Source of the DNA: Clostridia bacterium
Lineage (GTDB): Bacteria; Bacillota_A; Clostridia; UBA1212; UBA1255
Direction of reading: 5' to 3'
DNA length: 64,000 nt
Assembly (NCBI GenBank): GCA_017522515.1
Contig: JAFWZH010000133.1
Span: 66,829 to 130,828 of the forward strand
Shown here in pieces: positions 17,540-26,047 of this stretch. How positions within the stretch are numbered: the stretch's first letter is position 1; every line of letters begins with the position of its first letter. A program made the translations under genes and the position numbers. Under the pieces are notes generated by a model. The model ran no database searches and was not told the origin of the DNA. It saw only the letters and a list, made by a program, of their open reading frames with translations.

Positions 17540-17947
17540 TTATACGTATTTTTGGATAAAATCAGGAATTGCGTTCTCATCACCATTAATACTAATGTAA
17601 AAACGAACGTTGTTATTCTCCGAAATTCTCTCAAGACCTTCAAAAAACTCTTTCAATGATTCGGGTGTCTGGTGAATAATATATGTCAAACCATCTATAA
17701 AAATTGTTTCAATGTCATAATTTTGAGATGCCACACCGCAAATGAAAGCAAGGAAAGGCTCTGCTCCGTAAACAGGATAATCCTTAATGTTAACGAAACG
17801 AATTTTATGAGATAACTTAACGCTCAGCTCACTGCTGTCATCTATATAAACAACATTACCATTGCTACCGTTCACGATGTTGTTGGCGTTCTCCAACATC
17901 TGTTTAGTTTTTCCCATGCCTTTTTTACCGTAAAATACTTTAATCAT
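17540..17947 (-). CDS. Small P-loop protein of unknown function
   Basis: 135 aa. Begins with a Walker A motif (FYGKKGMGKTKQM, residues about 5-17) and has a Walker B-like strand ETIFIDGLTY in the middle. It lacks the oligomerisation and substrate domains of known short P-loop kinases. The whole protein is about one NTPase core. Its place between ricT and priA in a housekeeping run suggests a conserved cellular role, but no function can be assigned. ATG at 17947 follows GGAGGCGATAAAT. Separated from ricT by 91 nt. Confidence 0.75.
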   Translation of the reverse strand: MIKVFYGKKGMGKTKQMLENANNIVNGSNGNVVYIDDSSELSVKLSHKIRFVNIKDYPVYGAEPFLAFICGVASQNYDIETIFIDGLTYIIHQTPESLKEFFEGLERISENNNVRFYISINGDENAIPDFIQKYV

Positions 17948-18038
17948 ATTTATCGCCTCCGTTTATTTTATATTTATACTATACTATACATTAATTTAAA
18001 ATTCAAGATTAATTTGTATTTTTTTACCTCTGTCCCAA

Positions 18039-18908
18039 TCAATCTTTTTCTTCATAAACCTCGCCGTCCTCATGCTTTGCAGTAGGCGAAAAATGCTTTT
18101 TGTGAAGAACTTTTATTTCATCTACAGGATATACCACAAGGTCTGTTTCTGTCTCTCTGTCAAGTCTGATTTTTACCGTTTCCCTTAAAAGATTTACTTC
18201 TGTGATAACACCTTGTCCCTCCGGAGTTTCTACAACGGAACCTACTCCGGGCAACCTGTGAATGGCGTCTTCATAAGCTTCTTGCTCATATTTCAAACAG
18301 CACATCAATCTGCCGCATGTTCCGGAAATTTTTGTAGGGCTAAGGGACAAGCTTTGCTCCTTTGCCATTTTGATTGACACGGGCTGAAACTCACCGGTCG
18401 CCGAAGCACAACATATTACTCTGCCGCAAATACCAAGTCCTCCTACTGCTTTTGCTTGATCTCTTACACCCACCTGGCGCAATTCAATTCTTGTTTTAAA
18501 AACAGCAGCCAAGTCCTTTACAAGCTCTCTGAAATCAATCCTTGTATCTGCTACGAAATAGAATAATATTTTATTGCCGTCAAAAGTATATTCTACATCT
18601 ATAAGCTTCATTTGCAATTCGTGTTTAGCTATTTTTTCATTGCAAATATCAAAAGCCATTTTTTCTTTTTCTATATTGCTGTTATGAGTCTGCACATCCT
18701 CCTCGGTTGCAATTCTGATAACATCCTTAAGGGGCAATATAGCCTCCTCTTCATCTATTTCCTTAATGTCGGAAACTGCCTCTCCGAATTCTACTCCCCT
18801 TGCAGTTTCGACAATTACATTCATGCCGTTTTTAATTTCAAATCCGTTAGGATTGAAATAATACATTTTTCCCGTATTTTTAAAACGGACTCCTATTACT
18901 TTAACCAT
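18039..18908 (-). CDS. ricT: RicT (YaaT), PSP1-domain stage 0 sporulation and RNA-turnover factor
   Basis: 289 aa. PSP1 C-terminal domain protein. Four-Cys motifs GICGRVICC and GTCGRLMCCLKYE match RicT, which with RicA and RicF binds Fe-S clusters, tunes RNase Y and affects Spo0A phosphorylation in Bacillus. N-terminal MVKVIGVRFKNTGK is typical. ATG has a CAGGAGG site and overlaps the end of holB by 8 nt. RicA/RicF genes are not in the window. Confidence 0.93.
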   Translation of the reverse strand: MVKVIGVRFKNTGKMYYFNPNGFEIKNGMNVIVETARGVEFGEAVSDIKEIDEEEAILPLKDVIRIATEEDVQTHNSNIEKEKMAFDICNEKIAKHELQMKLIDVEYTFDGNKILFYFVADTRIDFRELVKDLAAVFKTRIELRQVGVRDQAKAVGGLGICGRVICCASATGEFQPVSIKMAKEQSLSLSPTKISGTCGRLMCCLKYEQEAYEDAIHRLPGVGSVVETPEGQGVITEVNLLRETVKIRLDRETETDLVVYPVDEIKVLHKKHFSPTAKHEDGEVYEEKD

Positions 18909-19893
18909 AAAAAACCTCCTGTATGCGAATTGTCAACGCATCCGCCATCAGTTTATAATTAACATTTTGCCCTGCCATACGCCACGACTTATTTACATGT
19001 TCAAGGCACCTTACTGCCTTATGATATCCCACGCAATCGCTTATTGCGTATATCTTATCTGCTATCTGTGCATTTTGTAATGATACTTTTCTCCCATATG
19101 CCGCAGCAACGGAAATATCACGCAAAATCGAATATAGCGTAAAGAAGAACAATTCTTTTTTCTCAGAATATTCGACGAATAAATTTTGGAAATTGCACAA
19201 CGCGCGTCCACTGCCGCCACTGAGCTCTTTAAGCCCGTCGACAATCCTATCACAAATTTTACCGTATTCGTCAGAACTTGCCATCGACAGTGCTCTGCCT
19301 ATGATGCCGTCAGCATACTCGCAAAGTAACCTGCTGTCTATGTTTTCCGAGCTTTTTCTCGTATATGCTTCCAGTATTTCACTGTTCGTATATCTTTTAA
19401 AATCCACCTTTGTTGATCTTGATTTAACTGTGTCCAATATTTGAGAATTATTAGACGAAATCAAAATCATCACCACATACGAAGGTGGCTCTTCTAAAGT
19501 TTTAAGCAGTGCGTTTTGCGCCTGCACTGTCATTTTTTCAGCATTTTCAAATATAAGCACCTTATATTTACCGAATTGCGGTGCAGTAGATACCTCTTCT
19601 TGTACAAGGCGAACTTCCTCCACACCTATAGAAGCCTTGCCCTCTTGTTTGCGTATGTGTATCACGTCCGGATTTGTGCCGCTTTTAAGTAAAACACATC
19701 CTTGACATTGCCCGCAGGGAATAACTCCGCCGGCACTGCAAACAAGTGCACCCGCAAAACATTCTGCCATCGTTCTGCGTCCAATACCCTCCGGACCACA
19801 AAACATGTAGGCATGTCCTATTCTTTCTGTTTGTATGCTTTCAATCAACAGCTGTTTAACTTGCTCCTGACCAATTAAGTCCTGAAATGTCAT
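18901..19893 (-). CDS. holB: DNA polymerase III delta-prime subunit
   Basis: 330 aa, AAA+ clamp-loader subunit. N-terminal DLIGQEQVKQLL, P loop GPEGIGRRT (about 33-41), zinc module CSAGGVIPCGQCQGC, and the sensor region NALLKTLEEPP, all standard for delta-prime. Starts 3 nt after the end of darA. The darA-holB-ricT order is conserved in Firmicutes; tmk is missing from this copy of the cluster. Confidence 0.94.
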   Translation of the reverse strand: MTFQDLIGQEQVKQLLIESIQTERIGHAYMFCGPEGIGRRTMAECFAGALVCSAGGVIPCGQCQGCVLLKSGTNPDVIHIRKQEGKASIGVEEVRLVQEEVSTAPQFGKYKVLIFENAEKMTVQAQNALLKTLEEPPSYVVMILISSNNSQILDTVKSRSTKVDFKRYTNSEILEAYTRKSSENIDSRLLCEYADGIIGRALSMASSDEYGKICDRIVDGLKELSGGSGRALCNFQNLFVEYSEKKELFFFTLYSILRDISVAAAYGRKVSLQNAQIADKIYAISDCVGYHKAVRCLEHVNKSWRMAGQNVNYKLMADALTIRIQEVFYG

Positions 19894-19896
19894 AAA

Positions 19897-20232
19897 TCAG
19901 AATTTCTCAAAACGATCCACATCAACAACAAATACAGTTGCACCTCCTACGGTTACCTCTATCGGATATGACATATATCCCATTGTACCTGCAGAGGTCA
20001 TTGCGGAATTTACCGTTTCCTTTCTTGCTTTTGATTTTAATTCTATTACAGATAATACTTTATCTACTCCTTCTTCATCTACACCAACCATAAGCGTAGT
20101 GTTTCCGGCTTTTAAAAAGCCTCCTGAAGAGCACATACGTGTCACACGAAAACCTTGCTTATTAAGCTCTTTTACTACTTTCGTTGCATCGTCGTCATGT
20201 ACTATCGCGATAATTAATTTCATACCGTTCAT
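19897..20232 (-). CDS. darA: Cyclic-di-AMP receptor DarA (PII-like, YaaQ)
   Basis: 111 aa. PII-like fold protein that binds c-di-AMP as a trimer. Diagnostic stretches: KLIIAIVHDDDA at the N-terminus, RMCSSGGFLKAGNTTLMVG (nucleotide-binding loop) and GGATVFVVDVDRFEKF at the C-terminus. ATG at 20232 has GGGAGGA 6 nt upstream. 68 nt separate it from the preceding aldo/keto reductase, so an additional promoter is possible. Confidence 0.94.
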   Translation of the reverse strand: MNGMKLIIAIVHDDDATKVVKELNKQGFRVTRMCSSGGFLKAGNTTLMVGVDEEGVDKVLSVIELKSKARKETVNSAMTSAGTMGYMSYPIEVTVGGATVFVVDVDRFEKF

Positions 20233-20300
20233 ACAGATTCCTCCCGTCTGATATTTGAAATTTAATATTTCTTAAAGACAGTATAGCGAATTTTTTAAAA

Positions 20301-21284
20301 TTAATCAACAAATTCCTCTATTTGGAATTCTTCGCCGTTACACCATTTTATAGACTCCATACTGTTTTTTAATTGTTCTGTTGATTTGCAGCCAATTATC
20401 GGAAACACAGGAAAAGGTGCATAAGTAAGCCACGCCAAGGCCGCCTGCATAGATGTCATTCCGTATTTTTCACAAATCGGCAAAAGACTTTCATAACTTT
20501 TTATGTTTTGCTCGTTGAAATACCGTGCCCCTGCTTTCCCCTCCGGCTTTATATATTCGTCTCCGTTCTTTTTTAGTTTTGCAAAAAATCCTTTTGCTTG
20601 TGAAGAAAATGCGAAAACCGAATAATTTCTCTCTTTATAAAAATCGTATTCTGAAGGCTCCATCTCTACAAGAGTATCGTCCTCTCTTTTATCTTTCTCT
20701 GTTATCGCCAAACTCCACCTTATTTGCGAGGCTACCGGCTGCGCAAAGCCATTCCGTATTGATACTTCTGTTAATTCTCCTATCCTTTGTGAAGTCCAGT
20801 TGGAAACGCCATAACTTTTTATTTTGCCTGTTTTTACAAATTCATCCATCCAACCGGCTATTTCTTCTGCCGGTATGTTTTTGTTATCTCTGTGAAGCCA
20901 ATACAAATCAACAGCGTCTACTTGAAGGCATTCAAGGCTTTCTTCTAAATCGCTTTTTACTTCTCGGTATGACAATCTCGATGCGTGCATATCCCCAACC
21001 ACAGGAAATCCGCCTTTTGTGGCAATATAGAGATTTTTTCCCAATTCTTTTTTCTTGCCGCTTTTATTAAGCCACCTGCCGATAACTTTTTCGCTCATGT
21101 GCTTTTCACCGGGCAGATAATCCGAATATACGTGTGCTGTGTCGAGCAAATTGCCGCCTTTTTCACAGAATACTTCCATCAACTCATATGCGGTACTTTC
21201 GGGGATAGTTTTACCGTAATAATCCGTCCCTAAAACCAACGGGCACGCCTCAATGTGCGTGCCTTTAATTTGATTATATTTCAT
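20301..21284 (-). CDS. Aldo/keto reductase
   Basis: 327 aa, NADPH-dependent TIM-barrel oxidoreductase. Catalytic tetrad residues are recognisable: Asp and Tyr in LLDTAHVYSD, Lys in YIATKGGFP and His in LYWLHRDN. The NADP-binding end has FPIIGCKSTEQL. Substrate unknown. AAGGGAAC site upstream of the ATG. Lies in the housekeeping run but is an accessory-type gene. Confidence 0.88.
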   Translation of the reverse strand: MKYNQIKGTHIEACPLVLGTDYYGKTIPESTAYELMEVFCEKGGNLLDTAHVYSDYLPGEKHMSEKVIGRWLNKSGKKKELGKNLYIATKGGFPVVGDMHASRLSYREVKSDLEESLECLQVDAVDLYWLHRDNKNIPAEEIAGWMDEFVKTGKIKSYGVSNWTSQRIGELTEVSIRNGFAQPVASQIRWSLAITEKDKREDDTLVEMEPSEYDFYKERNYSVFAFSSQAKGFFAKLKKNGDEYIKPEGKAGARYFNEQNIKSYESLLPICEKYGMTSMQAALAWLTYAPFPVFPIIGCKSTEQLKNSMESIKWCNGEEFQIEEFVD

Positions 21285-21302
21285 ATGTTTGTTCCCTTAA
21301 TT

Positions 21303-21743
21303 TTACAGACCGAGCTTAAGAGCTCCGATTTCACGTATTTCAAGCTCTATTTCTTTCTCTATTCTCTTCATATCCTGATGTATATCTTCAACAGTCTCTT
21401 CAGGCTTTACATCACGGATTTTTTCTCTTCGATTGTTACGGAAATTATTCTGCTGCTTTTCAGGGCGCTCTGTTCTCTCAACGCGCTCTGTTCTTTCTGC
21501 ATTTTCTGTTTTCTCCACAAAATCCGCTTTCTCGGGTTTTTTATAATTTTGTTTTTCCTGTTGATGATTTACCTTAGCGGCAGACGGTGAACTGTTTTTG
21601 TTGCCATTTTCACGATTATCGTGATGTTTATTGTATCTCGGTTTGTTATATCCGTACCGTTTATTGTTATGCGGTTTATTGTTCCCGCCGTTGTTATTTA
21701 CATTATTGTTGTTTGTTTGAGTTGCACCATTTTCTTGTGCCAT
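21303..21743 (-). CDS. Asn-rich basic low-complexity protein
   Basis: 146 aa. The first 60 residues are almost all Asn, Gly, His, Lys and Tyr; the middle has short Glu-Arg-Thr repeats (TERVERTERPEK); the last 40 residues look like an amphipathic coiled-coil (DIHQDMKRIEKEIELEI). The ORF can be read from MRF, but the GAAAGGA site fits the MAQ start at 21743. Composition suggests an intrinsically disordered RNA- or protein-binding tail on a small helical end. No named family recognised. Nested in a conserved run of housekeeping genes. Confidence 0.7.
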   Translation of the reverse strand: MAQENGATQTNNNNVNNNGGNNKPHNNKRYGYNKPRYNKHHDNRENGNKNSSPSAAKVNHQQEKQNYKKPEKADFVEKTENAERTERVERTERPEKQQNNFRNNRREKIRDVKPEETVEDIHQDMKRIEKEIELEIREIGALKLGL

Positions 21744-21769
21744 AAAACGCATCCTTTCTCTACTGAATA

Positions 21770-22375
21770 TCAGTTCTTATCACTATTAAACTTTGTTCTT
21801 ACAATTGCAATAACCTCTGAGGATTTTTTGTCAATAAAAGCTGCAAATTCATCATTAAACTGCACCGTATATTCTCCCGAAGCGGCCTTCATGTTATAGT
21901 ATGCATTAAGCGCCACATCCTTAAAGCTTTGAACAAGATCATCAGTCTTGTAAAAAAGACTGTCCCTGTACAATTGTTCAGAAGATTGATATAAAATCGG
22001 TTCGTCAAGGTCTGGGTTGTACCTTTCTATCATCTCCGGAAGTACCGTGCACGAAATAAGACAGCAAGGTTTCCTATACTTACCTAATTTATACTGATTT
22101 ACCGGAATTATGCTTTTATTGTATAACTCTCCAAGTTCTCCCAACAAAGAATTATCTGCCACATACGCCCGACCTTCAGGTACGGTAATTTTTACCATTA
22201 CATCGTCAGGATTAAGACTTATACCGTCACGAGGATGAAGATATGCCTCAAAACATTGAATTGGGCCGCCTTGAAGCTCTATTGTCTTTGTCAATCTGCT
22301 ATTTAGTTTTAAGCCACACTCAATTACTTCCTCTGCCTCGCAAGCCGGAATAAAGCAATACACTTTCACACGCAT
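21770..22375 (-). CDS. Conserved-type hypothetical protein, first gene of the long operon
   Basis: 201 aa, soluble, no signal peptide or membrane segment. Begins MRVKVYCFIPACEAEEVIEC and has several Cys and Tyr residues (KYRKPCCLISCTV in the middle), with a helical C-terminal third. I recognise no family. ATG with ACGGAGAA site, about 35 nt downstream of a very good promoter. As the first gene of the run that carries darA, holB, ricT, priA and prkC, it may be a housekeeping protein. Confidence 0.7.
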   Translation of the reverse strand: MRVKVYCFIPACEAEEVIECGLKLNSRLTKTIELQGGPIQCFEAYLHPRDGISLNPDDVMVKITVPEGRAYVADNSLLGELGELYNKSIIPVNQYKLGKYRKPCCLISCTVLPEMIERYNPDLDEPILYQSSEQLYRDSLFYKTDDLVQSFKDVALNAYYNMKAASGEYTVQFNDEFAAFIDKKSSEVIAIVRTKFNSDKN

Positions 22376-22409
22376 TTCTCCGTTTCAGAATAACTTGTCT
22401 TTCCACTGC

Positions 22410-22438
22410 ATTATATATGCTTTTTTTTAAAAAAGCAA
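22410..22438 (-). promoter_or_regulatory. Strong sigma-A promoter of the 22375-to-6839 operon
   Basis: Minus strand TTGCTT, 17 nt, TATAAT (perfect -10). It is back to back with the ferredoxin promoter at 22464..22492, so the two start divergently from a 150-bp gap. Confidence 0.75.
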
Positions 22439-22463
22439 CTTAAACAAGTTACACATTATCTAA

Positions 22464-22492
22464 TTGACAGTCAATATTATTTGATGTAAAAT
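22464..22492 (+). promoter_or_regulatory. Strong sigma-A promoter of the ferredoxin gene
   Basis: TTGACA (perfect), 17 nt, TAAAAT, followed about 20 nt later by a GGAGGTG ribosome site. Confidence 0.8.
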
Positions 22493-22525
22493 GCGTCTGT
22501 ACAATTGGATTGGAGGTGCTTTTAG

Positions 22526-22696
22526 ATGGCATATATTATTAATGACGAATGTATCGGTTGCGGTGCTTGCGCAGGAGCTTGTCCTGTAGAGGCAATCGCA
22601 GAAGGCGATGGTAAATATGTTATCGATGCTGACACTTGCATCGAGTGCGGAGCTTGCGCAGACGCTTGTCCTGTAAGCGCTCCTCAAGCAGAATAA
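22526..22696 (+). CDS. 2[4Fe-4S] ferredoxin
   Basis: 56 aa, classical clostridial ferredoxin. Two cluster motifs: CIGCGACAGACP (residues 9-20) and CIECGACADACP (residues 38-49), each CxxCxxCxxxCP, with near-symmetric halves. Low-potential electron carrier for pyruvate:ferredoxin oxidoreductase, hydrogenase and Rnf-type reactions. Starts MAYIINDE after a GGAGGTG site at 22512..22518. Own promoter and terminator, so probably highly expressed and single-gene. Confidence 0.95.
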   Translation: MAYIINDECIGCGACAGACPVEAIAEGDGKYVIDADTCIECGACADACPVSAPQAE

Positions 22697-22721
22697 TTTA
22701 CTGCTGTTTTATACTTAACAA

Positions 22722-22753
22722 AAGAAGTTTGCTTATACGCAAACTTTTTTTAT
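22722..22753 (+). terminator. Terminator after the ferredoxin gene
   Basis: AAGTTTGC / GCAAACTT hairpin, 6-nt loop, followed by a run of seven T. Confidence 0.85.
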
Positions 22754-22770
22754 TTTAAGGCATTTTGCTT

Positions 22771-23484
22771 ATGTGTGAATTTTTACTAAACGACGACGAA
22801 CAAATCGACAATCTTTTCTTAAAAGACTTAAAGATAATTCAAAAAAAAGGTTGCTTCCGCTACGGTACAGACGCGGTGGTTTTGTCTGATTTTGCGGCAA
22901 AATATATAAAAAAGGGCGCCAATGTTCTTGATATAGGTACAGGTACAGGCATCCTACCCATTTTGCTGAGTGCCAAGACCGAGGCAAAGAATCTAACCGG
23001 TCTGGAAATACAAGAAGAAATGGCAGAACTGGCAAAGCGTTCCGTAGAAATGAACGAGCTTGCCGGCTCACTTGCAAAAGACCGCATCTCAATAATAAAC
23101 GGTGACATAATGAAAGCTACGGAATATTTCAGCAGCCGCTGTTTTGACGCCATTGTGACTAACCCACCATACAAACGCAGGGGTGCGGGAATTTTAAACG
23201 ACAGCAGTCGTCTTAATATTGCAAGGCATGAAATTTCTTGCACTTTGAGCGATATTATAGAAAAAGCTTCATATTTACTAAAAAACGGCGGCGATTTTAT
23301 GATGGTCAACCATACAGAGCGTCTTGCAGATGCCATAGAAGAAATGAGAAAACATAGAATTGAGCCAAAAAATTTGCAATTTGTTTTTTCTGACATTACC
23401 GCAAAACCCGTATTGTTTTTGGTTCACGGAGTATTGTTTGGCGGTAAAAATCTAATAATCGAAAAAGGAATCGAGGTTAAATAA
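22771..23484 (+). CDS. tRNA1(Val) A37-N6-type methyltransferase (YabB/TrmN6 family)
   Basis: 237 aa. Class I SAM methyltransferase with LDIGTGTGILPILLS (SAM loop) and the N6-adenine motif IVTNPPYKR (NPPY). The domain order and length fit the family that modifies tRNA; in Firmicutes it precedes rsmI, as here. The ATG at 22771 fits the AAGG site better than an in-frame TTG 6 nt earlier. Stop and the next ATG are adjacent. Confidence 0.88.
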   Translation: MCEFLLNDDEQIDNLFLKDLKIIQKKGCFRYGTDAVVLSDFAAKYIKKGANVLDIGTGTGILPILLSAKTEAKNLTGLEIQEEMAELAKRSVEMNELAGSLAKDRISIINGDIMKATEYFSSRCFDAIVTNPPYKRRGAGILNDSSRLNIARHEISCTLSDIIEKASYLLKNGGDFMMVNHTERLADAIEEMRKHRIEPKNLQFVFSDITAKPVLFLVHGVLFGGKNLIIEKGIEVK

Positions 23485-24357
23485 ATGCTTTACGTTGTTG
23501 CTACACCAATCGGTAATCTTGGTGATATTTCTCAAAGAGCTTTGGAAATTCTGGAAAATTGTGACATTGTTGCTGCCGAGGATACTCGTCACACCCAGAA
23601 GCTTCTTTCTCATTTCAATATAAAAAAACCTCTTATTTCCTATTATGAGCATAATAAAGTAGCTCGAGAGCCGCTGCTTATAGAAAAACTTACAAACGGT
23701 GAAAACATTGCACTCGTTTCCGATGCAGGCACTCCCGGCATTTCTGATCCGGGCGCCGATTTAATAAAAGCTGCGACAGATGCCGGTATCGAAGTTTCTA
23801 TGATTCCCGGTCCGGTTGCCGGAATTATGGCTCTTGTTCTTTCCGGCTTGCCTACAGACAAATTTGTTTTTGAAGGTTTTATAGGTACAGATAACAAAAA
23901 GCGTCAAGAATTTGCCGATATGATTGTGGCAGAAACGCGCACCGTTATTATTTACGAAGCGCCTCACAGACTTTTAAAAACATTGGAATTTTTAGAAAAA
24001 AATGTATGTAACAGAAAAATCGCTGTATGTCGCGAGCTCACAAAAACTCACGAAGAAGTTCTTCGCGGCACAGCAGCTGAACATATAATTCACTTCACCG
24101 AAAACGAACCAAGAGGTGAGTTTGTTTTGGTAATTGAGGGTGCCGATAAAAATGCAAGCCGCACGGAGGCGGCTATCGTTACTGCTCAAGATGTTTATGA
24201 CAAATTTAACGAAATTTCAAAAGACAGCTTAAACAAAGGTCTTCGCCGCAAGAAAAACGATATTATAAAGGAAGTGGCGGCGAGCTTTAATATTCCGAAG
24301 AACCAAGCCTATGATATGTACGAGGAAATCAATCTGCAAACTCGGGGCGACCTGTAA
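23485..24357 (+). CDS. rsmI: 16S rRNA (cytidine1402-2'-O)-methyltransferase
   Basis: 290 aa. Tetrapyrrole-methylase-fold enzyme. Family motifs: LYVVATPIGNLGDIS, AAEDTRHTQKLL, SYYEHN, VSDAGTPGISDPG, and VGTDNKKR-like FIGTDNKKRQE. ATG immediately follows the stop of the previous gene with a GAGG site inside it. The 3' end overlaps the 3' end of trmL on the other strand by 29 bp. Confidence 0.96.
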   Translation: MLYVVATPIGNLGDISQRALEILENCDIVAAEDTRHTQKLLSHFNIKKPLISYYEHNKVAREPLLIEKLTNGENIALVSDAGTPGISDPGADLIKAATDAGIEVSMIPGPVAGIMALVLSGLPTDKFVFEGFIGTDNKKRQEFADMIVAETRTVIIYEAPHRLLKTLEFLEKNVCNRKIAVCRELTKTHEEVLRGTAAEHIIHFTENEPRGEFVLVIEGADKNASRTEAAIVTAQDVYDKFNEISKDSLNKGLRRKKNDIIKEVAASFNIPKNQAYDMYEEINLQTRGDL

Positions 24358-24853
24358 GATGTCCAACATCTTCCATTCCGTCAAAATCCAATTGTCTCAT
24401 AGCTTCAAATGCTACAACTGCAACGGCATTGCTTAAATTTAGCGAGCGAAAATCAGGTCTCATCGGTATGCGAATACATTCTTCGTAATGCTCTGCCAAA
24501 AGATTTTCGGGAAGGCCTCTGCTTTCTTTGCCGAAAACAATAAAATCGCCGTCTTTAAATTGTACTTGTGTATGGCGGCGTGCGCCTTTTGTGGTGCAAT
24601 AATAAAAATTATGGTCTTGCGAAAATTTATCTAACAACTGTTTAAAATTATCATAATAGCTAATGTCCACCAAATGCCAATAGTCAAGACCGGCGCGCTT
24701 TAAGTGCTTGTCTGTGACCTCAAATCCCAATGGTCTTACAAGATGTAAGTGTGCGCCTATACCACCGCAGGTACGAACAATATTCCCCGTATTCTGAGGA
24801 ATTTCCGGTTCTACAAGAACTATATTAATGCCTTTTATGTTTTTATTTTCCAT
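24329..24853 (-). CDS. trmL: tRNA (cytidine34-2'-O)-methyltransferase
   Basis: 174 aa. SPOUT-family dimer that methylates the wobble base of some tRNA-Leu. Motifs: LVEPEIPQNTGNIVRT near the N-terminus, FGKESRGLPE in the middle and LNLSNAVAVVAFE near the C-terminus. 27 nt after the DUF362 gene with a GAAGGT site. Last gene of the long minus-strand run that begins at 40186. Confidence 0.96.
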   Translation of the reverse strand: MENKNIKGINIVLVEPEIPQNTGNIVRTCGGIGAHLHLVRPLGFEVTDKHLKRAGLDYWHLVDISYYDNFKQLLDKFSQDHNFYYCTTKGARRHTQVQFKDGDFIVFGKESRGLPENLLAEHYEECIRIPMRPDFRSLNLSNAVAVVAFEAMRQLDFDGMEDVGHLTGRPEFAD

Positions 24854-24880
24854 TTATTTTTACCTTCTTTTTATATGACT

Positions 24881-26047
24881 TTATTTGCTGTTTTTATTTC
24901 TTACGACAATTTTGTTAAGCCATGGCTTTTTAATTTTTACTGCTTTAAATAAGCAAACCTCTTGGCAACAGTAACATCGTATACAACCTTTTAAATTAAC
25001 CTTTGCAAATTTCTTTTTGCCGTCGTTTTCTAATGTTATTACTTTTGCCGGACAACAATTTACACATTCATTGCAAGCTCGACACTTGCTCTTATTAAAA
25101 ACAGGTCTCGGACGCATTGAATATGACATGATTTTACCTAAAATCCCATCAGAAAAGTGTAGTCTTGTTAAATCATCATTATATTTGACAATAAAATCTT
25201 CAACCGTAATCAATTGTCCATTTACTGTGCCATCTCCGATAGCGTCAATTTTTTCACAGTTTTGTTCTGCAAGACCTCTCTCCACGGCGCGCTTTAAAAC
25301 AGGCACCCGCATGGCGTCAACATTTATCATTGAAGTTGCAACCACATCAAGTTCAAAAGCATCGGGTGAAGCTAAAATTTTCTTCAGCTCATACGGCTCT
25401 CCTGCTGTGGGGCCTTCTTTGTGCATACCCACAACTGCATCAATTATGTTAAAAACAGGCGCATTTGCCAAAAAAATATCAATAATACAATCAGCAAACT
25501 CATCATAATCAGATAATTGAAAGTGATATTGCGTCTTTTCTAAACCTGCAACAGAGCCAAAAAGATTTTTAACAGCCCCTGTATACACCATCATTCCGTG
25601 GGTTTTCAACTTGGCAATATTGATAATTTTATCAGCTTTTGCCAAAGGTGTTAAAATTTTTATTTTCTTTAAATATTTGCCTCTTGGATTTTCAACTTCT
25701 GTTACTGTTGTATCAAAATTTAACGTTGCTCCCGAATCTTTTGCGGCCTGTTCAATACCTGTAATTTTATATAAAGATTTTAAAAGTCCCGGCTCATAAA
25801 AGCCGCTTGGGCTTTCCGCAATTACAACCTCTGCACCGGCCTCTTTTAAAAGTTTGCAGACTGCCCAAACTACAGCAGGATGTGTGGTAGCTGCACTTTC
25901 CGGCGCTTTTTTACATACAAGATTTGGTTTTACCGCAATATTCAATCCCGAAATATCTTTTAGGACACCATACTGTTCAAAAATTTCTCGTATACATTCA
26001 AGAACAGTATCTCTATCATACGTCTCACAACTTTTAACGTAAACCAT
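24881..26047 (-). CDS. DUF362 protein with C-terminal 2[4Fe-4S] domain
   Basis: 388 aa. N-terminal DUF362 domain (PNLVCKK, TTHPAVVWAVCKLLKEAG, then INIAKLKTHGMMVYTGAVKNLFG) followed by a ferredoxin-like domain with CRACNECVNCCP (first CxxCxxCxxxCP) and CIRCYCCQEVC (second). Function of the family is unknown; it is a redox protein and may act in Fe-S or RNA-related chemistry. Its 5' end overlaps rdgB by 14 bp and has GAAGGAT upstream. Confidence 0.85.
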   Translation of the reverse strand: MVYVKSCETYDRDTVLECIREIFEQYGVLKDISGLNIAVKPNLVCKKAPESAATTHPAVVWAVCKLLKEAGAEVVIAESPSGFYEPGLLKSLYKITGIEQAAKDSGATLNFDTTVTEVENPRGKYLKKIKILTPLAKADKIINIAKLKTHGMMVYTGAVKNLFGSVAGLEKTQYHFQLSDYDEFADCIIDIFLANAPVFNIIDAVVGMHKEGPTAGEPYELKKILASPDAFELDVVATSMINVDAMRVPVLKRAVERGLAEQNCEKIDAIGDGTVNGQLITVEDFIVKYNDDLTRLHFSDGILGKIMSYSMRPRPVFNKSKCRACNECVNCCPAKVITLENDGKKKFAKVNLKGCIRCYCCQEVCLFKAVKIKKPWLNKIVVRNKNSK

